From Streptococcus phocae (GTDB taxonomy: Bacteria > Bacillota > Bacilli > Lactobacillales > Streptococcaceae), in NCBI RefSeq assembly GCF_001302265.1, contig NZ_LHQM01000003.1:62001-126000 (forward strand): 64,000 bases of DNA, written 5' to 3'. Positions 45,049 to 55,424 of the stretch are shown one piece after another; the first letter of the stretch is position 1; each line of letters opens with the position of its first letter. The notes under the pieces were generated by a model that saw only the letters and a program-made list of their open reading frames with translations, was not told where the DNA came from and ran no database searches. Made by a program: the position numbers and the translations under genes.

Positions 45049-46764
45049 ATGACTTATAAAGAAAATTATCAAAAATGGCTGAACGTTCCCAACCTTCCAG
45101 TTTATTTAAAAGACGAACTACTCAGCATGGATGATAAAACAAAAGAAGATGCATTTTATACTAATTTAGAGTTTGGTACAGCTGGTATGCGTGGTTATAT
45201 CGGTGCTGGCACTAACAGAATTAATATCTTTGTCGTTCGTCAAGCTACAGAAGGTCTAGCGAAGTTAGTCGAATCAAAAGGTGAAGCTGCTAAAAAAGCT
45301 GGTGTTGCTATTGCCTATGATTCGCGTCACTTCTCTCCAGAATTTGCATTTGAATCAGCCCAAGTGCTAGCTGCTCACGGCATCAAAGCTTATGTTTTTG
45401 AGAGCTTACGTCCAACACCAGAACTTTCCTTTGCTGTTCGTCACTTAGGTGCTTTTGCTGGAATTATGATTACGGCTAGCCACAACCCGGCACCATTTAA
45501 TGGTTACAAAGTTTATGGAGCAGATGGTGGTCAGATGCCACCGGCTGATGCTGACGCATTGACGAATTATATTCGAGCTATTGATAATCCTTTTGAGATT
45601 CCTCTAGCTGATCTTGAAACAGCTAAAGCTGAAGGAATGATTGAAGTCATCGGCGAAGACATCGATGCTGCCTATCTCAAAGAAGTTAAAAAGGTTACCA
45701 TTAACCAAGACCTTATCAAAAACTTTGGGCATGACATGAAGATTGTCTTCACACCGCTTCATGGAACAGGTGAAATGCTTGCTCGTCGTGCTCTTAAACA
45801 AGCAGGTTTTAACTCCGTTCAAGTGGTTGAAGAACAGGCAAAGCCTGATCCTGAATTTTCAACTGTCAAATCTCCTAACCCAGAAAGCCAAGAAGCTTTC
45901 GCCATGGCCGAAGAACTCGGACGCCAAGTGGATGCCGACGTTTTGGTTGCCACAGACCCAGATGCCGACCGCCTTGGTGTTGAGATTCGACAAGCTGATG
46001 GTAGCTACCGAAATCTTTCAGGAAATCAAATTGGTGCCTTAATTGCTAAGTATATCCTAGAAGCTCATAAACAAGCTGGCACATTACCAAAAAATGCTGC
46101 GCTTGCGAAATCTATTGTTTCTACTGAACTGGTTACCAAAATTGCGGAGAGTTACGGAGCAACCATGTTCAACGTTTTAACTGGTTTCAAATTTATCGCT
46201 GAAAAGATACAAGAGTTTGAAGAAACTGAAAACTATACTTATCTCTTTGGTTTTGAAGAAAGCTTTGGTTATTTAATCAAGCCATTTGTCCGCGATAAGG
46301 ATGCTATTCAAGCTGTCTTAATGGTCGCTGAAATTGCTGCTTATTATCGCTCAAAAGGTTTAACCTTAGCTGATGGTATCGAAGAAATTTATCAAGAATA
46401 TGGCTATTTCGCTGAAAAAACGATTTCTGTCACCTTATCTGGTGTTGATGGCGCAGCTGAAATCAAAAAAATCATGGATAAATTCCGTAACAATGCACCT
46501 GAAACCATCAATCAAACAGAAATTGTTCTTACTGAAGACTTCCTGAAACAAGTAGCTATTAGAAAAGAAGGTCAATCATCTCTCACCACGCCACCAAGTA
46601 ACGTGTTAAAATATACCTTAGCTGATGGATCATGGTTTGCTGTTCGCCCTTCTGGTACAGAACCAAAAATCAAGTTTTATATTGCAACAGTTGGCGATAC
46701 CCTAGAGGATGCTGAGGCAAAAATAACTGCTATCGAAGCTGAAATTAACGCATTTCTTGGGTAA
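45049..46764 (+). CDS. pgcA: Phosphoglucomutase/phosphomannomutase
   Basis: 571 residues. Active-site serine loop MITASHNPAPFNGYKVYG (about 143-160), metal loop VATDPDADRLGVE (about 302-314), sugar-specificity FGFEESFGYL and C-terminal phosphate-binding VRPSGTEPKIKFY. Interconverts glucose-1-P and glucose-6-P for UDP-glucose, capsule and teichoic-acid precursors. SD AAAAGGAG 8 nt before the ATG; a TATAAT at 45011-45016 lies 33 nt upstream. Terminated by a strong hairpin. Confidence 0.94.
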   Translation: MTYKENYQKWLNVPNLPVYLKDELLSMDDKTKEDAFYTNLEFGTAGMRGYIGAGTNRINIFVVRQATEGLAKLVESKGEAAKKAGVAIAYDSRHFSPEFAFESAQVLAAHGIKAYVFESLRPTPELSFAVRHLGAFAGIMITASHNPAPFNGYKVYGADGGQMPPADADALTNYIRAIDNPFEIPLADLETAKAEGMIEVIGEDIDAAYLKEVKKVTINQDLIKNFGHDMKIVFTPLHGTGEMLARRALKQAGFNSVQVVEEQAKPDPEFSTVKSPNPESQEAFAMAEELGRQVDADVLVATDPDADRLGVEIRQADGSYRNLSGNQIGALIAKYILEAHKQAGTLPKNAALAKSIVSTELVTKIAESYGATMFNVLTGFKFIAEKIQEFEETENYTYLFGFEESFGYLIKPFVRDKDAIQAVLMVAEIAAYYRSKGLTLADGIEEIYQEYGYFAEKTISVTLSGVDGAAEIKKIMDKFRNNAPETINQTEIVLTEDFLKQVAIRKEGQSSLTTPPSNVLKYTLADGSWFAVRPSGTEPKIKFYIATVGDTLEDAEAKITAIEAEINAFLG

Positions 46765-46786
46765 CACTTCCTTTCTAGATTAACGC

Positions 46787-46831
46787 ACAAAAAACACTTC
46801 TGAACTTAGTAAAGTCAGAAGTGTTTTTTTA
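46787..46831. terminator. Terminator after pgcA
   Basis: AAAAAACACTTCTGA, 11-nt loop, TCAGAAGTGTTTTTTTA. Left boundary of accessory island 2. Confidence 0.93.
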
Positions 46832-47065
46832 TGGTCGAAAAAACTTCAAGAAAGTATAGGAGACATCAAAAGCATACTTCTTTGTTGTCTACTTCATTCA
46901 GATACAATTTTTTATCCTCATCACTGTTTTGATAACACAATTTATCAGACTCTAGTTGAGTATTTTTTGAGATATCAATAATTTCTTAAATTCAACAAGT
47001 CTATTTTTAACATTAATATCTGAAACATTTTTAACTGCTTTAAAAGATAAAACAAGACATAGCAA

Positions 47066-48883
47066 TTAGCTTTTACAAACATCTACTAAACTAGATTGAG
47101 TCAGTAATGAATACATCTCATTAATATTTTTATTCTTTTGTTTGCGACCATCTCTAATTTTGCAATATGTAAAGATTAGGTGTTTTTTTGCTCTTGAAAG
47201 TGCGACGAAGAATGCACTTTTATCTTCTTCTGGTTGATCATTAAAATTCCAGAATGCAGAATCCTCCAAGCCTAGAAAATACACTGCCCCGTATTCTAAC
47301 CCTTTGCTTTTATGGATAGTCATAATGGGAATTGAGTTTTCACCCTTGAAATTAGACACTATATCTATCCAGTCATCTTGTTTTTGAGAATATTCTTTGT
47401 ATAATAACTTTGAAAATTTCTTGACAATGATATCTAGGTCACTTTTCCCATTGTATATTGAAAAGCTGGAAATAATTCTTTTATCACCTATTTTTTTAAT
47501 AATACATTCAATTAAATTTAACATGCTGTCTTCATTGGGAATCGAATTTAAAATTAGAGAAGTAACATCACTAATTATATTATCAATCTCCCTGTAGTTT
47601 TTTGCCAAAGTTAATTCATCTGTAAATTCATCTATTCCATTGATATTTCCATAAAAATTACTAATATTTTCCCAAATTAAAGGATCACGTTTTCCTTGAC
47701 TGCATGATATTAAATCTAATAATAGGTTACAAGTAGGGTCTTTTAAAAGCTTTTGATACTCATTTTCATTTCTTGCTTTAATCCCTTTGCCACTTAATAT
47801 AGGTATCAATTTTGAACTATAATCATCAACCTTCTGTTTTGCTAGGATACAAATTCCTGATGGTCGTATACCTCCTTGAATTTTTGATTCAATATCATCT
47901 GCAATTGACTTAGCTTCAGAAATTTCATTGTCAAATTCAAATAATGTTATCTCACCCTCTTGAAATTCTGAATAATCATTTATCTGAAAAATATTGGTAT
48001 TTTTATTTAAGATTTGATCAACCTCTTTTTGAAATTCTACCAGTTTAAGTACAGAGCGGTGATTCATCAATAATTGATATTTATTTGAATTAAAGTCTCG
48101 AATATAGTCTGGAAAAATATCAGGCTTTGCACCTGCCCATCTCATAATGGCTTGCTTATTATCTCCAACTGCAGTCAATTTGCAAGACGAACCTAAAAAA
48201 CAAGTTTTTAATAAATTATACTGGGCATATGTCGTATCCTGAAATTCATCTAGAAATACAAAATTGTATGTCATTTGAAGTGCTTTACGAATATATTCGT
48301 TTTTATCTATTATACGAGTAGCTAACTTAGTTATTTGTCTATAAAAAAGAACTGGCTTATTACACTGAGTACCCTTTAACAGATCATTTTTTATAGTTGA
48401 ATCATTCTCACTCAAAACAATACTTTCTGCAGTATCCTTAATCCTATTCATCCCCATTCCAGTAGTATTGAATCCGTTTCTGTCAAGAACTTCTTTTATG
48501 ACTTCCATTTCTTCAATCATATAGTCCTTCGAAGGTCTTATCTCCTCAGGAAGAACATCTCTAAATTGGTCTAAAATTCGCTTTTCAAAAGCCGAATAGG
48601 TAAAAGAGGTAAAACGAGAAGCATATTCATCGCCATAACGTCTCTTAACTCTTTCTTTCAAATTTGATGCAGCATCTGTTTTGAAACTTAATGCTAGAAT
48701 TTTTTTCGGAGAAACGCATTTATTTGTAGAAAATAGATAGTCTAACTTTTGAGCTAGTAATTCAGTTTTTCCCGCACCTGGTCCAGCAATGACTAGACAG
48801 TTATCCACATCTTTGATGGCTCCTAATGCAGCATCTTCTAAATTGATATCTCCTTTAGGAAACCACTCTTCACTCTTTATCAT
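47066..48883 (-). CDS. UvrD/PcrA-like SF1 helicase (GajB-like)
   Basis: 605 residues from the ATG at 48883 (TTGGAG upstream); overlaps the OLD-type gene stop by 14 nt. Motif I VIAGPGAGKTELLAQ, Ia LSFKTDAASNLKERV, II FVFLDEFQDTTYAQ, III TAVGDNKQAIMRWAG, V MTIHKSKGLEYGAVYF, VI FFVALSRAKKHLIF. Shorter than PcrA/UvrD (about 700-750) but longer than B. cereus GajB (about 490). Coupling with an OLD/TOPRIM ATPase is the hallmark of Gabija anti-phage systems. Gabija-like assignment is inference from the pair; the helicase call is firm. Confidence 0.85.
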   Translation of the reverse strand: MIKSEEWFPKGDINLEDAALGAIKDVDNCLVIAGPGAGKTELLAQKLDYLFSTNKCVSPKKILALSFKTDAASNLKERVKRRYGDEYASRFTSFTYSAFEKRILDQFRDVLPEEIRPSKDYMIEEMEVIKEVLDRNGFNTTGMGMNRIKDTAESIVLSENDSTIKNDLLKGTQCNKPVLFYRQITKLATRIIDKNEYIRKALQMTYNFVFLDEFQDTTYAQYNLLKTCFLGSSCKLTAVGDNKQAIMRWAGAKPDIFPDYIRDFNSNKYQLLMNHRSVLKLVEFQKEVDQILNKNTNIFQINDYSEFQEGEITLFEFDNEISEAKSIADDIESKIQGGIRPSGICILAKQKVDDYSSKLIPILSGKGIKARNENEYQKLLKDPTCNLLLDLISCSQGKRDPLIWENISNFYGNINGIDEFTDELTLAKNYREIDNIISDVTSLILNSIPNEDSMLNLIECIIKKIGDKRIISSFSIYNGKSDLDIIVKKFSKLLYKEYSQKQDDWIDIVSNFKGENSIPIMTIHKSKGLEYGAVYFLGLEDSAFWNFNDQPEEDKSAFFVALSRAKKHLIFTYCKIRDGRKQKNKNINEMYSLLTQSSLVDVCKS

Positions 48884-50957
48884 GTTCAATATCTCCAAGT
48901 AATTCTTCAGCACGTTTAACCATTTTTTCAAATACAGGAGGTAGATTTGTTGTTAATTCATCATCACTAATAGATGATAATAATTGCATGTGAGTTGTTG
49001 GCTTTCCTCTACCTAAAAAGAAATATTGATACCAAATCATAAGTTCCTTTTCCTCTTCAGTAAAACTATCTCCTGAACCACTCTTATCTTTTAAAGTAGC
49101 TCTTCTTGCTTCTTCTATACGTTTTTTGAGACCTTCTAACTGCAATTTATCAATACAATCCAAATCAGTTAATTTTACTTTTTTATTATTCCCATCTGAA
49201 TCAGCATATGAAACGACTGGTCCTTCTTTCAAAGATAACGTACCCAGATAACGTTCCTTATAATGTTGTAACATCAAGAAATCAATATCAAGAGGTGCAG
49301 AAAAGAATATATTGAATTTTTCTAAATGATTTATCCAAGATAACAATGATTGTGAGAAGATATCACATATCTTCCAAGAACTAATTCTATCAATGTCTTC
49401 ATCTTTCAATATTCTACCACCTTTCAATTTCACTAAATCACTACGCTCAATACCTATTTCTAGTAACTGTTGGATAACATATTTTACTCTTCCCCAGCCA
49501 CCTCCATATCTTTCGTTATCAAAATCTAATAATGTGATATGAGGAATTCTGAGAGAATTCAATAATTTCCAAAAATGATTGACATGTCTGCCCCCTAGAG
49601 GGACAATTGAAATCTGAGAGCTATCAATCTCTTTACCAAGTAAATCAAAAAACTTTGGTAATAGCAGTTCCTCGCTGTCACCTTCACCTAGAACTACTAA
49701 CTTCGCAAAATATAGTTCAGGATAAGCTTGAATTGCTCCCTTAATATATTTATAAGATTCACCTATGGCTTGAGGTAGCTGTATATCAGAAACAATGGTT
49801 TGAAGAACTCTGCCATTATTTTCAATTCTTAAATACCTCAAATCTTCTGGGTCAATTCTTTTTACAATAGCTGGAGAATGTGAAGTTAAAATTACTTGAG
49901 AATTGTCATTATTGCTTAATTGTTTAAACCTTTTTACCAGTTTTCCAATGTGATGTGGAGCAATATGATTTTCTGGTTCCTCTATTGCTAAGATCGTTAG
50001 TATTGGAGGTATCAGCTTAAATCTTGGATTATTAGAATTTTCTTCACGATTTTTTGTAATCTTTAACTCAATATCAAGTATCGAATTAACGAGTGAAAAA
50101 TAAAAAATAGATCTCAGTCCATCTCCTAAATCTGAAACTGTAAATGCTTCTTCAGTGGTCGTTGGTGAAAATTTTAAGCCAATCTGTCTGAGGGCTGCCG
50201 CCATCTCAGAAGAATTAATAGTCAACTCTGCCTGAGAAAAATGATTATCTTGATGATATCTTTCCCATGATTTCTGAATCTCTTGGTTGATCTGAGTTAA
50301 TGCTCCATTTTCAGATAAAAAAGTATTATTCAACTCATCAATTTTATCTGTAATTTTATTTATCTCATTCTCAGTCCAATTTATACTATTTACAAGCTTA
50401 CTTAACATACTACCTGAAGCATTACTCAGCTCCTTCTCAGGTGTTCTTGAAGCTGGTACATAAAGTACCCTAATTTTATCCAAATCCTTTCTAGGAGCAC
50501 GATGCTTGTCTTCATCTCTAATAATATCTTCATCAGATGAAATATAATAAATTTGAGTATCAACACTTCCTTCAACCGTTCCATCATCTTCCCAAGAAGA
50601 TTCTAACCTGATTCGTAGAAAAGGTTTTGTATCATCTTGAGAAACTGTAAAGTGTTCGAAAAACAATGGGATAGCTGGTCCACCGACAGTTCCATCAAGC
50701 TCATCAAACTCAAAAATAGTTTCTATAAAAAGAGTTCTAGTATTTTCGCCAGGGCTTGATCCCTTTGGTAGATGAAAATCATGTTTTCGAATTATTCTAT
50801 CACTTTGTTTGTCTGAAAACAGCTTACTCAATGCTTGTAATAAAGTTGTTTTTCCCGAACTATTATTCCCAATTAATACAGTTTGATCGTTGAATCTAAT
50901 AACTTGACTTTCTCCAAACGATCTAAAATTATTAATAATTATTTTTGTTAATTTCAT
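48870..50957 (-). CDS. OLD-family ATPase/TOPRIM nuclease (GajA-like)
   Basis: 695 residues from the ATG at 50957 (GGGAG 6 nt upstream). N-terminal ABC-type ATPase: IINNFRSFGESQVI, Walker A LIGNNSSGKTTLLQAL (about 29-44), signature FTVSDLGDGLRSIFYFS, Walker B ILAIEEPENHIAP, TSHSPAIVKR. C-terminal TOPRIM: VVLGEGDSEELLLPKF (Glu), ITLLDFDNERYGGG (Asp-x-Asp), typical of class 2 OLD nucleases that lie beside UvrD-like helicases. Larger than classical GajA (about 580), so a variant or related type. Proposed role: phage-DNA cleavage regulated by nucleotide sensing. Confidence 0.83.
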   Translation of the reverse strand: MKLTKIIINNFRSFGESQVIRFNDQTVLIGNNSSGKTTLLQALSKLFSDKQSDRIIRKHDFHLPKGSSPGENTRTLFIETIFEFDELDGTVGGPAIPLFFEHFTVSQDDTKPFLRIRLESSWEDDGTVEGSVDTQIYYISSDEDIIRDEDKHRAPRKDLDKIRVLYVPASRTPEKELSNASGSMLSKLVNSINWTENEINKITDKIDELNNTFLSENGALTQINQEIQKSWERYHQDNHFSQAELTINSSEMAAALRQIGLKFSPTTTEEAFTVSDLGDGLRSIFYFSLVNSILDIELKITKNREENSNNPRFKLIPPILTILAIEEPENHIAPHHIGKLVKRFKQLSNNDNSQVILTSHSPAIVKRIDPEDLRYLRIENNGRVLQTIVSDIQLPQAIGESYKYIKGAIQAYPELYFAKLVVLGEGDSEELLLPKFFDLLGKEIDSSQISIVPLGGRHVNHFWKLLNSLRIPHITLLDFDNERYGGGWGRVKYVIQQLLEIGIERSDLVKLKGGRILKDEDIDRISSWKICDIFSQSLLSWINHLEKFNIFFSAPLDIDFLMLQHYKERYLGTLSLKEGPVVSYADSDGNNKKVKLTDLDCIDKLQLEGLKKRIEEARRATLKDKSGSGDSFTEEEKELMIWYQYFFLGRGKPTTHMQLLSSISDDELTTNLPPVFEKMVKRAEELLGDIEHDKE

Positions 50958-51281
50958 TTCTTCTCCCATTTCCTAAAATAATTTATTTACTCACATCTTT
51001 CTCTACTTAAGTATTTCCTCCACCTTACTCATTGTCCAAAGAGATTTTTTAAAAATCATTTTCTACGGATTTTCATCTATATCAGAATCAAAAAATTCTC
51101 TCCTTTTGATAAATTTAAATATAAGCATAGAGTTATTACTTATAACTCTCGTAGATTAAATGATGTGTTCAACCATTCTTTCCACAAATAATATTAGATA
51201 AGAAGTTGTACATTTTAAGAAGTTACTTTAACTAAACACCATTGATACCATTAAGCAACTATACATAACTAACTTACATTC
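50958..51281. other. Gene-free stretch between OLD gene and broken helicase
   Basis: 324 bp, AT-rich. It contains only very short minus-strand frames without SD (for example an 18-codon frame ending KSLWTMSKVEEILK). No promoter with good spacing was found; I see no further feature. Confidence 0.5.
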
Positions 51282-54200
51282 TTAGTTTTGCAAATTAAAA
51301 TTTTTAATCACCTTAAGTGTCTTATCTATTACATCGCTTTTTAAACCAGAATACAATGTCTTGTCACCAATAATATAAAATTCTTCTTTAGCTCGTGTGG
51401 CTGCAACATTCATAATATTGGGATGATTAGTTCCCATTGCCCAATTAGCAGCTCCTTTGCTTGTATTGTCTGCTCCTAAAACTAAAAACACAATTGGAGC
51501 TTCTTTGCCTTGAAATGTATGTACAGTTCCTACATTAGTTGGTTTTTTATTAGCACCAAAACGGGTAAACTTTATGTCTTTATCATTTAATATATTAGCT
51601 AAACGGTTAGCAACATTCTTAAAAGGTGAAATAACATAAATGAGATCCTTCTTCGTTTTATCTACAATATCAGGATTTTCACTTATCATTTCTTTAATTT
51701 TCTCTTTGAGAAATTTAGCCTGTTCATTAACATATTTGTCAGTTGCAAATCCGGGAATATCAATCCATTGAGAATGACCATTTTTATTTATACCTTGAAC
51801 CATATTGCCTCCATAAGAAATAGCATTAGAGATATCAAACATTGGATGTTGACATCTTCTATGTACCCATAGAGGAATTCCAATCCAATCTTCTTTGTTG
51901 CTATCTTTATAAAAACCATATTGGCTGACAGCATCAAGCATAGTTTGCGTTGATGAATTCTCTGATAGATACTTTTGAGAAATACCATAATAGTCAATTA
52001 AAAAGTTTAAAACACCAGAGTCTAAAGTTAAAACAGGTTTTATCTGAGAGGGATCGCCTACAGCCATAACATATCTACTTCTAAAAATGGCCCCTACACT
52101 TGCTTGAGGTAATGCCTGACCTGCCTCATCAATAAACAAATGACCTATAGTCTCTTTATCCAAATTGGCAAACATCCTTGAAAAACTTGCAAAAGTTGAC
52201 CCAATAACAGGAATAACCATGTTAATCCAGTTCCAAGCTTCAAAAATAACAATTTTATTATCTAAGTGATTCTTCTGCTTTTTCCAAATTCTTCGTGCAG
52301 CTTTTATATTTTTAAGATTGTCATATAAAAATTGTTTTCTGACCCTTAATGCTGTAATAAACAATTTAGATTGAAGTATTCTGTATTCTTCATCAAACCA
52401 TGGATTACTTAGCTGTAAAGAATCATAAGTCTGATTAAAATCTAATGGATTAGCATCTACCTTGTCTATTTTCTGTTCAGATTGTAAAATACTGGTTTCT
52501 ATTTGCAAAAGATTATTTTCTTCTTTTCGTTGCCAATTTTGATAAGAGTTAAAGTTTTTCTCTATTTGTTGTTGATTTTTCTCTATATCCTGTTTTTGTT
52601 TTTCAATGTTTTTATTAATTTTTGATATTTTTCCTTTAGTTTCTCTTTCTCTGAAAATAACTTCTTGAAGTTGATTTGAATAGGTTTCTAGCTTTTCTTT
52701 AAAGTTTTTTTGATTTTTCTTCTAGAAAAGAAACCTGGTTTTTGTAAATTTAAAGCAACTATACTCTGATTTATGCTATCATTTTTTTCCTTCAACTCTT
52801 TGGATTCTTGCAAAAGTTCTTGTGCTTGCTTTTGAAGTTTATAAAGTTCTAACTGCTTTTGTGCAACTGTCTCCTCATTTTTTTGTTTTCAGCCTTTAAT
52901 GACTCTTTTTTATCAAGTAATTCTTCTGAAAAAGTTGCTTTTTCAATAGCGAATTTCTCTCTCAGAGCATTTAAATTGGATATTTCTTCGTAAATTTTTT
53001 GCTTTTTATCCCTATATGATGCTAGTTCATCATATCGCCTTTTAAAAACATCATAAATCTTATCATCTGACTGATATGCCATTTCTAAATCATTGATAAC
53101 ATGCTTTAAAACAGTGTTAATGTGGGTAAGATTTTCTTTTTTACCACCTTCAATTGACATTAAACCCCAGAATTTTTCCGTTTCTAGATTAGCTTCTCGT
53201 TCCAATTTCTCATATGTTTTACCATTACTAGTCTTAGACCATTCTGACGAAATTTTTGAGTTTATAATTTCTTTAAAATAATCTACTTCTTTAATATCAG
53301 TTTGAAATGCTTTATCAATTTCAGACAAAAGTGGGAGTTCATTCACAATATTTTGAATTGCTCCATTATTTGAACTAGTAATTACTATTCCATTTTTTGC
53401 TATCGCGTCAGGCATTATCCCAATTGAAGCATTATCCCAATATTTTGTTTTATGTGTTCCTTGGAGATACTTATTTGGCAAAACAGAGATATCAAGTGCC
53501 TGTTCTACAATCAATTGAGCAAAAATATCGCGTAATAAGGTTGTTTTTCCTGTTCCAGGTGGTCCATTGACGCTTCTCATTTGTTGATCGTCATATCCAT
53601 TTGCCAAATTCACCGCTACTTGTTGCATTAATGAAAGATTATATTTTGTTTTACTGGGATACCTACCAGAGGGATAATTACGAGGTTGCAAGATTGCATC
53701 AAATACTTTCGGATTAAATTCACTTGATTCTTTTCTACTGTTCAAATCAATACGATTTCGTGATGCCCCCAAGATATAATGATTTAAATTTTCGGTTTCT
53801 ATTTTTTTAGCTGTTTCTAAATCATTAATAAAAAAAGAATGTAAATTAGTAGCATCCGTTTCCAAATTTTCCAATACTTTCATGTAACATTTGTCTATAC
53901 TAATATCATTTCTTATCAAAAACTTTGACATGGCTTCATTAAATTGAGTGATAATATCAGTTTCATCACTCTCAGGAAATCGAAATAACTCATCTACACT
54001 CTTTTTAAATTCTTCTTCAAATTGATGAAAGTCTAATTCCCTTGGAATTTTTTCAAAATGTCTAATATAATAGCTTGCTGATAAGAATGTTTTATCGCTA
54101 ATTAGTTGAAGATTCTTATCGAAGTATAGGGCAAAGGAAAATTTATTGCTTACCACTATATTCTGGTCTGCTTTTTGTAATCGATGTTTTTTTCTAAATA

Positions 54201-54447
54201 AATCAAGGATCTCGTTAAAATTAAAAATGTCAAAATAAATAACAATTCCTTCTTTTTCCTTCTTTTTATTCTCATTATTTTTAACACAATGACCACATTT
54301 TTTTATTTCATTATTTAATAATTTATAATAGTTGTCATTCTCAAGTTCTGTAAAGGATATTATTTTTTTATCATTTATATTTATATTACCTTCTGAAATA
54401 TGTTCTACCATAATCCAAGATTCCAAGATATCAGTTTTTAGACTCAT
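51282..54447 (-). pseudogene. Large Upf1/Dna2-like SF1 helicase, two frameshifts
   Basis: ATG at 54447 (AAGGAA upstream). Segment A carries an ~260-residue N-terminal region of unknown fold and motif I SVNGPPGTGKTTLLRD, then coiled coil; it exits frame at an A7 run (T7 at 52878-52884). Segment B (52877-52719) is in the next frame. A second shift at an A5 run (T5 at 52714-52718) leads into segment C with motif II LFIDEAGQALPQ, motif III AVGDPSQIKPV, motif V GTVHTFQGKEAPIVF and motif VI NVAATRAKEEF. Restoring one base at each run makes 1056 codons exactly, so the parent protein had 1055 residues. Either a pseudogene, phase-variable, or sequencing loss in homopolymers. Confidence 0.8.
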
Positions 54448-54793
54448 GTTTTCTATTCCTTTTCTAATCATCAACAATATAGCTATTTCCTTGAAATTTC
54501 CTTTGTTCAATTCTATGAATGGTTATCATGTTCTTACTATTTTTTTATCAACTAAAGTGAATTTTAGACAGTATAAAACGATCTGAGTTTTAACAACTCA
54601 TAAAAATTAAATTTTTATGTTTCTTTATCTGTTTTTATTGTAACATTATTACCCACTACAATTGACAATGAACCTAAAAAGCTAAAAACTGACCACGATA
54701 ATTCATGAACGGTTGAAACCTTTTAAAATCCTTTCACTAATGCAACAATAATCATATTCTTATTGTTAAACATGTAATAGTATCTACTGCCAT

Positions 54794-55423
54794 TCACAAG
54801 TTATCCATGGTAATAATCTCATCTGCCATTACCCAAATGGATGGATTATGAGTGGCAATAATAATGAGTCTATTTTCATTTCTCAATGAGAGAAGAATGT
54901 CCATAATAACTTTAGCAGTCTCAGGGTCAATTGATGCTGTCGGTTCATCTGCTAAGATAAACGAAGGATCCTTGAGAATAACCTTAGCCAAGGCAACACG
55001 CTGTGATTCACCTCCAGATAACTCAAAAATTTTCTTGTTCAGACTGAGATAAGACAAGCCAACACGCTCTAGGGCTTCTTTCTCTTTCTTGTGCTGTTCA
55101 GCCTTACTTAGTTTGTGACCAATGAGACCTAGCTTTAGATTTTCTTCTATGGTCTGACTTTCCATCAGACCAAAATTTTGAAACAAATAACCCAACTCAT
55201 GACGGAAAAAGTCACCAGGTTTATATTTGCTCAAATCCTTATCACGAAAAAAGATAGTGCCATCATAACTTTCAAGTTTACCCATCATGTTCATAAGCGT
55301 TGTTTTGCCACTACCACTTGAACCTATCAAGGCATAGACCTTACCAGTTTCAAAAGTCATGGAAAGATTTGAAAATAAGACACGTTCACCAAACTGTTTG
55401 CCAACCTTTTCTAATCGAATCAT
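54794..55423 (-). CDS. Bacteriocin-associated ABC transporter ATPase, locus 2
   Basis: 209 residues. Walker A GSSGSGKTTLMNMMG, LFQNFGLMESQTIEENLKLG, signature FELSGGESQRVALAKVI, Walker B FILADEPTASID, IIIATHNP. Same motif order and length as the locus 1 ATPase (18121-18762), but Asp-Pro-Glu replaces Asp-Pro-Arg after the Walker B and other substitutions show it is a divergent paralogue. Starts 2 nt after the membrane-protein stop. Confidence 0.88.
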   Translation of the reverse strand: MIRLEKVGKQFGERVLFSNLSMTFETGKVYALIGSSGSGKTTLMNMMGKLESYDGTIFFRDKDLSKYKPGDFFRHELGYLFQNFGLMESQTIEENLKLGLIGHKLSKAEQHKKEKEALERVGLSYLSLNKKIFELSGGESQRVALAKVILKDPSFILADEPTASIDPETAKVIMDILLSLRNENRLIIIATHNPSIWVMADEIITMDNL

Positions 55424-55424
55424 C

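Noticed and set aside
54448-54793. Additional small gene downstream of the locus 2 ATPase
   Set aside because: Only a 16-codon frame (MFNNKNMIIVALVKGF) without SD; no counterpart of the locus 1 small proteins. Otherwise the 346 bp hold nothing I can support.
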